Made by a program: the position numbers and the translations under genes. A DNA stretch of 64,000 nt, from contig NZ_JAATJL010000001.1 of the NCBI RefSeq assembly GCF_011927905.1, positions 2,604,001 to 2,668,000 on the forward strand, given 5' to 3'. Shown in pieces: positions 53,267-62,280 of this stretch. The stretch is from Arthrobacter pigmenti (GTDB taxonomy: Bacteria > Actinomycetota > Actinomycetes > Actinomycetales > Micrococcaceae). The notes under the pieces were generated by a model, which was not told the DNA's origin, did not search any database, and worked only from the letters and a program-made list of their open reading frames with translations. The first letter of the stretch is position 1; every line of letters starts with the position of its first letter.

Positions 53267-53932
53267 TTACGCTCCCGGGATGTTCGCCGCACCGGGAAGC
53301 AGGTCAGCGCACGGCTCTTCATACCGGACGCCGGTGAGTACGTCGTCATCGAAGTAGAGCGAGGTCACCGAAGTCAGGGTGCAACGTCGCTGCCGCGGAT
53401 CATGCCACAGCCGCTTTCTCTCCGCAGCCAGCCGTGCAACCCAGATGGGCAGCTGGTGGCTGACCATGATCGCTTCAGCGTCTTTACCGCCCGCGGCTTC
53501 CAGAGCTTTCTGCCGTGCCTCGTGGACGGCTTCCATCACCCGGGTCACCTGTACCTGGTACGGCTCACCCCACGAAGGCTTGAAAGGGTTATGCAGCGAC
53601 TTCCAGTGCCGTGGGTGGCGCAATTGCCTGGCCACCTGTGCCATGCCTTCGAAGCGGTTCTCGGCTTCGATGATGCGCTCGTCGGTCACCACCGTCAGGC
53701 CGAGTGCGCGCGCCGTGGGTGCCGCCGTTTCCTGTGCGCGCGTCAACGGCGAGGCAACAAGATGGACTATCTCGGCGCCGTCGTTCCTTCGTTTGGCGAA
53801 GTGCGCAGCTACCCGCTCTGCCATCTCCTGCCCCAGCTCGGACAGGTGGAACTCGGGCAGCCGGCCGTAGAGGATGCCATCTGGGTTGTGGACCTCGCCG
53901 TGGCGCACAAGATGGACGGTGGCTGTAGGCAT
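53267..53932 (-). CDS. Histidine phosphatase (phosphoglycerate mutase-like)
   Basis: The 221-residue protein begins with the catalytic LVRHGEVHNPDG motif and has the second Arg/His elements in ASPLTRAQETA and IMVSHQLPIW. Homologues often lie beside the res/ccs operon in actinobacteria. The substrate is unknown. A GAAACT box ends 6 nt before the ATG. Confidence 0.9.
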   Translation of the reverse strand: MPTATVHLVRHGEVHNPDGILYGRLPEFHLSELGQEMAERVAAHFAKRRNDGAEIVHLVASPLTRAQETAAPTARALGLTVVTDERIIEAENRFEGMAQVARQLRHPRHWKSLHNPFKPSWGEPYQVQVTRVMEAVHEARQKALEAAGGKDAEAIMVSHQLPIWVARLAAERKRLWHDPRQRRCTLTSVTSLYFDDDVLTGVRYEEPCADLLPGAANIPGA

Positions 53933-54129
53933 ACCCCAAGTTTCGCACCTCTCGGTTCGGGCAGCTAAATCGCGAAGCAGAGTGCCTTCTGCGAGGCCAT
54001 TCTGAAAATATTTGAAGATTGAAGTAATTTCCGGAATAAAAGATGCAAACGCATGTTTATTACAGGTACACCCGTTGTTCCGCCGGCTCGGCTGGGCAGC
54101 ACATACCGACAGACATCAGGAGAACAATC

Positions 54130-54681
54130 ATGGCCATCCCCACCGGACTCACCCAGGGCACCTGGAACTTCGACGGCGCGCACAGCGAGGTCGGCTTCAC
54201 TGTGCGTCACGCAGGCATCAGCAAGGTGCGCGGCAACTTCGACACCGTCGACGCAACCCTGCAGGTCGGTTCCTCGCTTCAGGATTCGAAGATCACCGCG
54301 ACCATCAAGACTGCCTCCTTCAACTCGAACGACGCCAACCGCGACGCCCACGTCCGCGGTGACGACTTCTTCGCCGTCGAACAGTTTCCGGAAATGACCT
54401 TCGAGTCCAAGCGCGTGGAAGGCGCCGGCGAGACCTACCAGCTCGTCGGCGACCTGACCATCCGCGGCGTGACCAAGGAGGTTGTCATCGACACCGAGTT
54501 CAACGGCGTGGCAGTTGACCCCTTCGGCGCTACCCGCGCCGGATTCTCCGGCCAGACCGTCATCTCGCGCAAGGAGTTCGGACTGACCTGGAATGCTGCA
54601 CTTGAAGCTGGCGGAGTGCTGGTGGGCGACAAGGTGACGATCAACGTCGACGCCGCGTTCGTTGCGCCTTCGGCCAACTAG
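54130..54681 (+). CDS. YceI-family lipocalin-like polyisoprenoid-binding protein
   Basis: The 183-residue protein matches the YceI beta-barrel: GTWNFDGAHSEVGFTVRHAG, FNSNDANRDAHVRGDDFF and GFSGQTVISRKEFGLTWN. It has no signal peptide and may bind an isoprenoid such as a quinone precursor. GGAG precedes the ATG. The 200 bp upstream contain no other gene but hold an AT-rich promoter-like stretch near 54000-54060. Confidence 0.92.
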   Translation: MAIPTGLTQGTWNFDGAHSEVGFTVRHAGISKVRGNFDTVDATLQVGSSLQDSKITATIKTASFNSNDANRDAHVRGDDFFAVEQFPEMTFESKRVEGAGETYQLVGDLTIRGVTKEVVIDTEFNGVAVDPFGATRAGFSGQTVISRKEFGLTWNAALEAGGVLVGDKVTINVDAAFVAPSAN

Positions 54682-54693
54682 CCAGAACTGATG

Positions 54694-54728
54694 CGTGGGG
54701 TGCCCGGACTCCGACCGGGCACCCCACG
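54694..54728 (+). terminator. Strong hairpin terminator after yceI
   Basis: CGTGGGGTGCCCGG and its exact reverse complement form a 14-bp stem with a 7-nt loop, 12 bp past the yceI stop, followed by a short T-containing stretch (TGGTTTG). Confidence 0.75.
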
Positions 54729-54794
54729 ATGGTTTGTCAGCAGTTTCGCCCGAAAGTCCCCCGCCTGAGGGCTTCCCGGCGGTACGCTGGGCGC

Positions 54795-55412
54795 ATGAGC
54801 ACGCCATCCCACGACCCCCAGCCCCCCGAACGCGACCCGGACAAGCTCTCCGGCACTGACCCCCTCAACCCGGCCGAACCGGGTCCGGCACAGAATTCAG
54901 CTGCCGGCCTCTCCCCCGAACCGCAGAAGCCTGCTACGGACGATCACCAGCAGCAGAGCGGATCGCCGTACGGCTACCAGGCAGCCCAGCCCTCCGGCTA
55001 TGCCTACCCGGGTTCCGCGAGCATGCCCCAGGCGCAGCGCCCGCCTATGCCCAAGGAAGTGAACTGGGCATTCTGGCTGATTATCGCTGCCGGCGTTGTG
55101 AGCTTGATCTCCGCATTCATCCCGATTGATTCCTCTCAAGTACCCAGCGAACTTCAATCCACAATCGCCGGATTCGCCATCGGAGGCGGAATAGTGGCGC
55201 TCGCCATATACGTGCTTCTGGCCGTCTTTATTCGCAAGGGACATAACTGGGCGAGAATCACGGCAACCGTCCTCGCTGCCCTGTCCCTGGTTGGACTATT
55301 CACAGGTAGCATCCTGGGAATTGTCTCGATCCTACTTGGCGTCGTCGGCGTCGTACTGTGCTACCTCAAGCAGTCCAACCCCTACTTCAAGCCGAAGCAG
55401 CCCCAATACTGA
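54795..55412 (+). CDS. Membrane protein with Pro/Gln-rich N-terminus, function unknown
   Basis: The 205-residue protein has a disordered, Pro/Gln/Ser-rich N-terminal part of about 95 residues and three to four C-terminal helices. Such proteins are common in actinobacteria and some are annotated DUF4064- or DUF4190-like. A TACGCT box (54783-54788) fits leaderless transcription from the ATG. It converges on rex. Confidence 0.8.
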   Translation: MSTPSHDPQPPERDPDKLSGTDPLNPAEPGPAQNSAAGLSPEPQKPATDDHQQQSGSPYGYQAAQPSGYAYPGSASMPQAQRPPMPKEVNWAFWLIIAAGVVSLISAFIPIDSSQVPSELQSTIAGFAIGGGIVALAIYVLLAVFIRKGHNWARITATVLAALSLVGLFTGSILGIVSILLGVVGVVLCYLKQSNPYFKPKQPQY

Positions 55413-55427
55413 GCTGCGGCTAAACCC

Positions 55428-56144
55428 TTACTGAGCCGCGCGGGCGCGGGGGCCGGATTCCAGATCCGGGTCCTGCGCCCGTTGTGCGTGGTAGGCCAGG
55501 ATCTGCAGTTCGGTGGCCATGTCCACCTTGCGCAACTGCACGTGGTCGGGGATCTGCAGCACAACAGGGGCGAAACTCAGGATGCTCGTGATGCCGGCAT
55601 CCACCAGTTCATCGCACAGGGATTGCGCAACTCCCGCAGGCACAGCAAGGACAGCCATGTTGGCGCGGGTGCGGCCAAGTACGGTTGCGAGGTCCTGTAC
55701 GGGACTGACGCGAAGCCACCCGACTTCCGTTCCGACAATCAACTGATCCGCATCGAAGAGGGCAACCACTTCGAAGCCGCGCGACTGGAATCCCGAATAT
55801 CCCGCCAGCGCCCGGCCGAGGTTTCCTGCACCGACAATCGCAACGCGCCAATCCTGCGACAGGCCAAGCGCGGTGGAGATCTGGCTGTTGAGGTACTGGA
55901 CGTCATAGCCCACGCCGCGGGTTCCGTAGGAACCGAGATAGGACAGGTCCTTGCGCAACATCGGCGAATTCACGCCGGCGGCCTCCGCGAGCTCGTCGGA
56001 GGAAACCCGCTCAATACCTTCCGCGAGCAACGAGTTCAGGGCGCGCAGGTAAATGGTGAGCCGCGCCAGCGATGCCGGCGGGATCTGCCTGCCCTGCTGC
56101 TCTCCGGCTGCGCTCCGCAGCCCGGGTATCTCCGACATTGTCAC
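55428..56144 (-). CDS. rex: Redox-sensing transcriptional repressor Rex
   Basis: The 238-residue protein has an N-terminal winged helix (RLTIYLRALNSLLAEGIERVSS; VNSPMLRKDLSYLGSYGTRGVGYDV in two blocks) and a Rossmann domain with AIVGAGNLGRAL that binds NADH/NAD+. It represses respiratory genes when NADH is low relative to NAD+ and releases DNA when NADH rises. The GTG at 56144 or ATG at 56138 is the start. No clear TTGTGA-type Rex site was seen in the window. Confidence 0.95.
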   Translation of the reverse strand: MTMSEIPGLRSAAGEQQGRQIPPASLARLTIYLRALNSLLAEGIERVSSDELAEAAGVNSPMLRKDLSYLGSYGTRGVGYDVQYLNSQISTALGLSQDWRVAIVGAGNLGRALAGYSGFQSRGFEVVALFDADQLIVGTEVGWLRVSPVQDLATVLGRTRANMAVLAVPAGVAQSLCDELVDAGITSILSFAPVVLQIPDHVQLRKVDMATELQILAYHAQRAQDPDLESGPRARAAQ

Positions 56145-56270
56145 TGGTTCATCGCTCCATCACTATGCAAAGGCTGCACCCGGCAGCTCCGCCCGCCCAC
56201 CGGAGGATGACGGCGGGGGTATGTCCACTTTAGGTCGCCGTTGTGGGTGCTCAAAGTTGGCTTCGGTACG

Positions 56271-56567
56271 CTACGCCAACAGCCGACGCAGGCGGCCCTC
56301 ATCGATCGTCCAAAAGTCACGTTGAACGCCGTCAATCAGGAGAACCGGTACTTCCTCCGCAAAGCGCTCCAGTAGCTCAGCGTGGTCAGAGATCGACACT
56401 TCGCTCCAGCTGGTCCCGAGTTCGTCAGTTACTCGTACGACGACGTTCCGCGCCTCTGCACACAGGTGGCAGTCCGGGCGGGTGACCAGCACGAGGCCTG
56501 TGGACCAGGGCTCTTCCGGCTTTTCAGACTTTCCCGGCTCTCCGGTCGACGCGTTGTGTTCGCTCAT
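56271..56567 (-). CDS. Glutaredoxin-like protein
   Basis: The 98-residue protein has a CHLC redox motif (TRPDCHLCAEARNVV), the cis-Pro region VPVLLIDG and the end of a thioredoxin fold. It belongs to the glutaredoxin-like DUF836/YruB group commonly found beside rex. It starts near a TACGCT box and is probably leaderless. Role: dithiol redox exchange, partner unknown. Confidence 0.88.
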   Translation of the reverse strand: MSEHNASTGEPGKSEKPEEPWSTGLVLVTRPDCHLCAEARNVVVRVTDELGTSWSEVSISDHAELLERFAEEVPVLLIDGVQRDFWTIDEGRLRRLLA

Positions 56568-56608
56568 GGTGCCAAGCGTAGTGTGCGCGGGTTCGGCGCG
56601 GGACGCCA

Positions 56609-56710
56609 GCCGGGGATTGCGGCGCCGGGGCCCTGTCGACGGCCCGCCGTCGTCGTCCTTGTGAACCGCCGTCGTTGCCCTCAGGCCGGGGATTGCGGCG
56701 CCGGGGCCCT
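56609..56710. repeat. Two 26-bp direct repeats upstream of the HAD phosphatase gene
   Basis: GCCGGGGATTGCGGCGCC begins each copy, and identity continues to GGGGCCCT. The copies are 56609-56634 and 56685-56710, 76 bp apart. The second ends 10 bp before the -10 box. Confidence 0.7.
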
Positions 56711-56731
56711 TGCAGTGATTAGACTCGTTCT

Positions 56732-57574
56732 ATGTCCGCTGCGAACCTCCGACCCGCCATCAACCCCGGGTCTTCAACGGTTTCAGCGTCCGAAGAAGAA
56801 GCGCCGATCGGCGGTCCAGCAGGAGAAGCTGCCTTCTTCGACGTCGACAACACCATGATGCGCGGTGCAAGTCTCTTCCACGTTGCGCGGAAGATGTACC
56901 AGCGACGCGCCTTCACGCTCCGCTTCGCTGCCGGATTGGCCTGGAAGCAGCTCCGGTTCGTCATGCGGGGCGAAAACATGACCGATATCCACGCCGTCAG
57001 GGATGCCGCGCTGGCGTTCGCGATCGGCATCGCCCATGAGGATGTTCTGGCCCTTGGCGAGGAGGTCTACGACGAGATGATCGCGTCGAAGATCTGGCCG
57101 GGCGCCCGGGCGTTGGCCGAGCAGCATCTGCGTAACGGCCGCCGGGTGTGGCTGGTGACGGGCACGCCCGTTGAGGTGGCGAGCGTGATCGCCAACCGGC
57201 TGGGTCTGACGGGCGCACTGGGAACAGTGGGAGAAGTTGCCGATGGTTTCTACACCGGCAAGCTGGTTGGCGAGTTCCTGCATGGACCGGCCAAAGCCGT
57301 CGCGGTCCGTGACCTCGCAGAGAAGGAAGGCCTGCATCTCTCCCGATGCTGGGGCTACAGCGATTCCTACAACGATATTCCGCTGCTCAGCATTGTTGGT
57401 CACCCGGTTGCAATCAATCCGGACCATCGGCTCCGGAAACATGCACGCGACCACAACTGGCCGATCTACGACTTCCGGAGTGGACGGCGTGCTGCCACTT
57501 TAGGGTTGAAGGCAGCGACCGGCGCCGGCGTGGTTTACGGGCTGTGGCGCGGCTTCGCCCGCATGAGGGGTTAA
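56732..57574 (+). CDS. HAD-superfamily IB hydrolase (SerB-like)
   Basis: The 280-residue protein has the HAD motifs: motif I AAFFDVDNTMM with the Asp nucleophile, motif II LVTGTP, and motif III/IV GYSDSYNDIPLL. It belongs to the HAD-IB group that includes phosphoserine phosphatase-like and 1-acylglycerol phosphatase-like enzymes. A C-terminal hydrophobic stretch (about 255-275) may attach to the membrane. TAGACT ends 6 nt before the ATG. Confidence 0.9.
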   Translation: MSAANLRPAINPGSSTVSASEEEAPIGGPAGEAAFFDVDNTMMRGASLFHVARKMYQRRAFTLRFAAGLAWKQLRFVMRGENMTDIHAVRDAALAFAIGIAHEDVLALGEEVYDEMIASKIWPGARALAEQHLRNGRRVWLVTGTPVEVASVIANRLGLTGALGTVGEVADGFYTGKLVGEFLHGPAKAVAVRDLAEKEGLHLSRCWGYSDSYNDIPLLSIVGHPVAINPDHRLRKHARDHNWPIYDFRSGRRAATLGLKAATGAGVVYGLWRGFARMRG

Positions 57575-57581
57575 AGCAAAA

Positions 57582-57606
57582 CCGGCCCGCCTCAATGGCG
57601 GACCGG
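57582..57606 (-). terminator. Intrinsic terminator of the bS22 gene
   Basis: CCGG-C-CCGCC pairs with GGCGG-A-CCGG around a 5-nt loop. On the minus strand it is followed by TTTTGCTTT, which makes a good intrinsic terminator for bS22 transcription. It also ends the convergent HAD gene region. Confidence 0.75.
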
Positions 57607-57614
57607 ATGCGATG

Positions 57615-57713
57615 CTACTTCTTGTTGCGACGCTGGTGGCGGGTTTTGCGAAGCAGTTTGCGGTGCTTCTTCTTCGCCATCCGCTTGCGGCGCTTCTTGA
57701 TTACTGAACCCAT
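57615..57713 (-). CDS. Small ribosomal subunit protein bS22 (AURKAIP1/COX24 family)
   Basis: This 32-residue, extremely Lys/Arg-rich protein begins MGSVIKKRRKRM and continues AKKKHRKLLRKTRHQ, matching the actinobacterial bS22 found in mycobacterial 30S subunits. GAGGAC lies just before the ATG and a terminator follows the stop. It is easily missed because of its length. Confidence 0.93.
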   Translation of the reverse strand: MGSVIKKRRKRMAKKKHRKLLRKTRHQRRNKK

Positions 57714-57882
57714 AGAGTCCTCACAAACTATTCATTCCGGTTCCGAACGCGCTACCCAGGCAGGGGCGAACGGATCTGACAGTGACGTACATTGTGCGGC
57801 CGTCAACCGACCGCCTACGCAAAACGCTTCTTAACAGGATACCCGCTCCGCGCAGGTCTCCCGACCGGGAGGCAGTCCAGCG

Positions 57883-58095
57883 CTAGCCAGTGCCCGCCTC
57901 ACCGTCCACTGACGCTGAGCGAAGATACTGTTCCACAGCCGACTCCGGCACGCGATATGACCGACCAAACTGCACGGCAGGCATCTCACCGGAGTGAACC
58001 AGCCGGTACACGGTCATTTTGGAAACCCGCATGACATCTGCGACCTCCGCGACCGTCAGGAAGCGCACATCGGCGAAGTTGCTCCCGCTAGTCAT
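57883..58095 (-). CDS. bldC: BldC-type helix-turn-helix regulator
   Basis: The 70-residue protein consists of a MerR/excisionase-type helix-turn-helix (FLTVAEVADVMRVSKMTVYRL, HSGEMPAVQFGRSYRVPE). It closely resembles BldC, a DNA-binding regulator conserved across actinobacteria that binds tandem direct repeats. Its targets here are unknown. Confidence 0.9.
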   Translation of the reverse strand: MTSGSNFADVRFLTVAEVADVMRVSKMTVYRLVHSGEMPAVQFGRSYRVPESAVEQYLRSASVDGEAGTG

Positions 58096-58135
58096 CTCAC
58101 CACTGTCCTTTTCTCTGGAACCTAACCCTGAGATA

Positions 58136-58162
58136 GGCGTCCACCCACTTAGGTGGAGCGCC
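58136..58162 (-). terminator. Hairpin after the DAHP synthase gene
   Basis: GGCGTCCACC and GGTGGAGCGCC pair over ten positions with one bulge around CACTTA. It lies about 65 bp past the DAHP synthase stop and before bldC. No T-run is seen, so it could instead be an operator for bldC. Confidence 0.4.
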
Positions 58163-58228
58163 GGACGGCGTGTCGCCTTGAGACCTGAGGATTATCCGTC
58201 TAGGGAGATACTCTAGTGGTTGAAGTGA

Positions 58229-59332
<1,104 letters not shown>

Positions 59333-59402
59333 GGTCCCGGCTTTCGAGGGTGGTGTTCCTCAGCGGGGACTGTTCTCCAGAACCCGCCGTGGAAACGACG
59401 AA

Positions 59403-59424
59403 GGGCAGGAAGCGTGTCCTGCCC
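59403..59424 (-). terminator. Attenuator hairpin between the aromatic leader and DAHP synthase
   Basis: GGGCAGG and CCTGCCC form a 7-bp stem with an 8-nt loop, 30 bp past the leader stop codon, followed on the minus strand by TTCGTCGTTT. Upstream, GGCTCTG at the end of the leader can pair either with GAGCC beside it or with CAGAGCC nearer the hairpin, as expected for competing structures. Confidence 0.6.
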
Positions 59425-59453
59425 TATTGGCTCTGAAGGTGTTGGTCAGCGTT

Positions 59454-59510
59454 TTAGGCCGCGGGCTCCTCCAGAGCCAACGAAAAATACGCATACCAAC
59501 GGATTGTCAT
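59454..59510 (-). CDS. aroR: Aromatic amino acid leader peptide AroR
   Basis: A short open frame encodes MTIRWYAYFSLALEEPAA, with codons for Trp, two Tyr and Phe in the run RWYAYF. It precedes an attenuator hairpin and the DAHP synthase gene. A WYF-type leader called aroR is known upstream of the corresponding gene in corynebacteria and other actinobacteria. Ribosome stalling here would sense shortage of all three aromatic amino acids. Confidence 0.8.
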   Translation of the reverse strand: MTIRWYAYFSLALEEPAA

Positions 59511-59617
59511 GACATGAAGCGTAGCGGCACCTGCCCGATTCGGCCAAGTGTGTGCCTGAGTGTGACGAGTTTTCGAAGCCGGCGGGCGAGGATTCGCCGG
59601 GGCGATTCACCTACCGT

Positions 59618-59659
59618 TAATTGCAGTGACCGAGCTTCTAATTGCAGTGACCGAGCTTC
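59618..59659. repeat. Perfect tandem duplication of 21 bp
   Basis: The unit TAATTGCAGTGACCGAGCT plus TC occurs twice head to tail (59618-59638 and 59639-59659) in the 400-bp gap between DAHP synthase and the HNH gene. Nothing else was recognised from 59520 to 59617. Confidence 0.85.
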
Positions 59660-59737
59660 GCATGCGGCTCATGGGATAGCGTGCAGGCGTTTCCCACAAG
59701 CTCTCCCATTCGTATATGTTTTCGAATACAATTAGGT

Positions 59738-61450
59738 ATGAGCTTAGCCGCGGTCATCGACACCCCCGACGTCGGTGATGAGCGCACCGGCTCTGTCTCT
59801 GAAATCGGTGGCCGGCCTGCCGATTCCGGGCGCTCTCCTGCCGAGTTGAACCGGCTGGTCGCCTCGTTCGCAGCCGGGTTCACCCAGAGCTACCCAGGTC
59901 TGGGGCAGCCCGACCTGGCGGAGCATCTTGCCAGCATTGAGGAACTATCCCGGACCGTGGAGTACCTCCAGGTCGTCGCCGCTACTGCGGTGGATCGCAG
60001 CAACGCCGCCGCAGGAGGACGGCCCGCCGAAGGAAACCCCTCCACCGGTGGTGCCGGATTCGTCTTCAACACCTCCCACGTGAACACTCCGGACGTCAAC
60101 ACACCCGGCTTCAACACTCCCGGCTTCAACACCGCTCAGGGTAGGCGCTCGGTGTATCGGTGCACCGCGGAGTACCTGCAGGACCGGCTACGGATCAGCC
60201 GCAGCGAAGCCACCCGCAGACTCCGCCTCGGCGCCAAACTCCTACCCCGCATCACCCTCACCGGCGACACCCTCCCGGCACCCCTGGAACACCTCGCAGC
60301 AGCCGTATCCCCCAATAAGACCTCCCCCAGTAACATCTCCGGAAGTAACATCTCCGGAAGTAACATCTCTGCCGGGGACGTCTCTGGCAGCAAGGTCTCC
60401 GGCCGGTCAGCAACCCTGATCGCCACCGCACTGGACCGGGCCCGCTTCGTTGCTGAACCCGCGGTACTGGAGACCATGGAAGCTCAACTCACCGCTAGCG
60501 CCACCACCTATGACCCGGACTTCCTTACCCGGCTGATCCGCCGCTGGGAAGCACACCTGGACCCCGACGGACCAGAACCCACCGACAAGGAACTCACCGC
60601 ACGCCAAGGCGTGTTCCTGCGCGGCGAGAAACGCGGACTACACCTGTTGGACATCGCAGCCACCGACGAACAATACGAATACCTCACCACCGTCATGAAC
60701 ACCACCACCAACCCCCGCACACAACCCGGCGGTAATGATGGCGCCGCTGGCGTCTCCTCCGCACCGGTCCGCGAGCGTGAGGAAACCTTCGAAACCCGGA
60801 CCCGAGCCCAACTACTCCTCGACGGGCTCATCGGCGCCTGCCAGATAGCACTGGCCACCGACCAGCTGCCGGCAACCGGAGGGCACCGACCACAACTCCT
60901 GGTCACCATCGACTACCAGACCCTCCTGCGGGAAGTAGCCGAAAACGGTGCCACCCCCGACCCCACCAACGGGCTAAACAGCCGTCACCATGCCCACGAC
61001 ACAGACAATCGACCGAACGCGATCACCGATGGGGCGTCCTTCGCGTTCACCGGACCCATCAACGCCCGAACCGTCCGGAAACTCGCCTGTGACGCCGACA
61101 TCATCCCCATCGTGCTCGGCGGGACCAACGAGATCCTCGACCTGGGCCGCACCCAACGACTCTTCACACCCAAACAACGCAAAGCACTTCACGCCCGTGA
61201 CAAGGGCTGCGCCTTCCCCGGCTGCCACATGCCAAGCCACTGGACCGAAGCACACCACATCACCCCCTGGTCAGAAGGCGGAACCACCACCACCGACAAC
61301 GGCGTACTGCTCTGTAGCCACCATCATCACCTGATCCACCAAGGCGAGTGGACCATCCAAGTACACGACCGACTCCCCTGGTTCATCCCACCCCAACAAC
61401 TCGACCCCCAACAACACCCCCGACGCAACCACTACTGGACCCTCTGCTGA
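59738..61450 (+). CDS. DUF222 protein with C-terminal HNH endonuclease domain
   Basis: The 570-residue protein has a DUF222 region covering most of its length and a C-terminal HNH motif (CAFPGCHMPSHWTEAHHITPWSEGG, in two short blocks; NGVLLCSHHHHLIH). Such proteins are abundant, often as many copies, in actinobacteria and their role is unclear. Two internal short repeats occur: NTPGFNT near 125-140 and SNISG near 205-220. TACAAT lies 5 nt before the ATG, so it is probably leaderless. Confidence 0.9.
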   Translation: MSLAAVIDTPDVGDERTGSVSEIGGRPADSGRSPAELNRLVASFAAGFTQSYPGLGQPDLAEHLASIEELSRTVEYLQVVAATAVDRSNAAAGGRPAEGNPSTGGAGFVFNTSHVNTPDVNTPGFNTPGFNTAQGRRSVYRCTAEYLQDRLRISRSEATRRLRLGAKLLPRITLTGDTLPAPLEHLAAAVSPNKTSPSNISGSNISGSNISAGDVSGSKVSGRSATLIATALDRARFVAEPAVLETMEAQLTASATTYDPDFLTRLIRRWEAHLDPDGPEPTDKELTARQGVFLRGEKRGLHLLDIAATDEQYEYLTTVMNTTTNPRTQPGGNDGAAGVSSAPVREREETFETRTRAQLLLDGLIGACQIALATDQLPATGGHRPQLLVTIDYQTLLREVAENGATPDPTNGLNSRHHAHDTDNRPNAITDGASFAFTGPINARTVRKLACDADIIPIVLGGTNEILDLGRTQRLFTPKQRKALHARDKGCAFPGCHMPSHWTEAHHITPWSEGGTTTTDNGVLLCSHHHHLIHQGEWTIQVHDRLPWFIPPQQLDPQQHPRRNHYWTLC

Positions 61451-61504
61451 AACCAAACGTGATGGATCGCTAAAGACGCCATAAACACAGGCGCTGGCAT
61501 CTCG

Positions 61505-61702
61505 CTAGGCCCTGTTTCGCGCCCGCATCACAAGTACGGCTGCTCCGAGCGCACTCGCCAGGGCGGCAAGCGTCAGCGTAAGCCCTAACTGGTAGGGCTC
61601 ATGCGCCTCAAATAGCGGCGGGACCGACAAGATAAGAGCGGCCGCTGTAAACGCCATTGCGACCAGAACGGTCAGAAATCGGCGATTACTCTTCTGGTTC
61701 AT
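61505..61702 (-). CDS. Small two-helix membrane protein, function unknown
   Basis: The 65-residue protein has two hydrophobic helices (about 9-28 and 40-60) and a basic end. GGGGA lies upstream of ATG 61702. It follows the ArsR-type regulator gene on the same strand by about 70 bp and may be co-transcribed with it. Confidence 0.65.
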   Translation of the reverse strand: MNQKSNRRFLTVLVAMAFTAAALILSVPPLFEAHEPYQLGLTLTLAALASALGAAVLVMRARNRA

Positions 61703-61774
61703 ATTTCCCCTCACATGATGCTTGGTCGCACGACGAAAGCCGACATAGGGCCCGGACAGCGTCCCGCCCCGCAA

Positions 61775-62224
61775 CTACTCCTTGCGGCGACGCAGCTTCG
61801 GAAACTGCGAGAGCAGATCCGCCGCCCGCTCGGCAGCCCGACCGACAGTCCTACCGAATGGCTGGACCCCGTCGCCATTCTGCAGACCGGGCACACTTGG
61901 AACGAGTTCACCCGGTTCCGGCTCCGTCACAGCAGGCGCCAGGACCTGGGGTGGCTGCTGGGCCGGCAAATCGAACTCGGATAACCAGGCTGCAACAGCG
62001 TGCAGAGGCTCGATGTTCAGCGTGTAGAACCGTTTCTGCCCCTGTGCACGCATGGAAACCAGCCCGGCTTCCCGCAACACCTTCAAGTGTTTGGAAACTG
62101 TGGGCTGACTGACCGCCAGTTCTTCCACCAATTCGCCTACGGCTTTGTCCCCGTCCCGCAACGATGCAAGGATCTGTCGGCGGGTGGCTTCAGCGATGAC
62201 GGCGAATACATCATCCATGACCAT
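61775..62224 (-). CDS. ArsR-family regulator with C-terminal extension
   Basis: The 149-residue protein has a compact winged helix (VFAVIAEATRRQILASLRDG; SQPTVSKHLKVLREAGLV) and a C-terminal extension of about 60 residues rich in Pro and charged residues. No obvious metal-binding cysteines are present. TATGGT lies 6 nt before the ATG at 62224, suggesting leaderless transcription; ATG 62218 is also possible. Confidence 0.85.
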   Translation of the reverse strand: MVMDDVFAVIAEATRRQILASLRDGDKAVGELVEELAVSQPTVSKHLKVLREAGLVSMRAQGQKRFYTLNIEPLHAVAAWLSEFDLPAQQPPQVLAPAVTEPEPGELVPSVPGLQNGDGVQPFGRTVGRAAERAADLLSQFPKLRRRKE

Positions 62225-62280
62225 CCCATTACCATAACCGCATATATCCCTCAGGGCATCACGCGGGCACTATCCGGTGC

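Noticed and set aside
53965-54807. A 280-codon open frame on the minus strand
   Set aside because: It runs antisense through the whole yceI gene and its strong terminator; no family features are visible.
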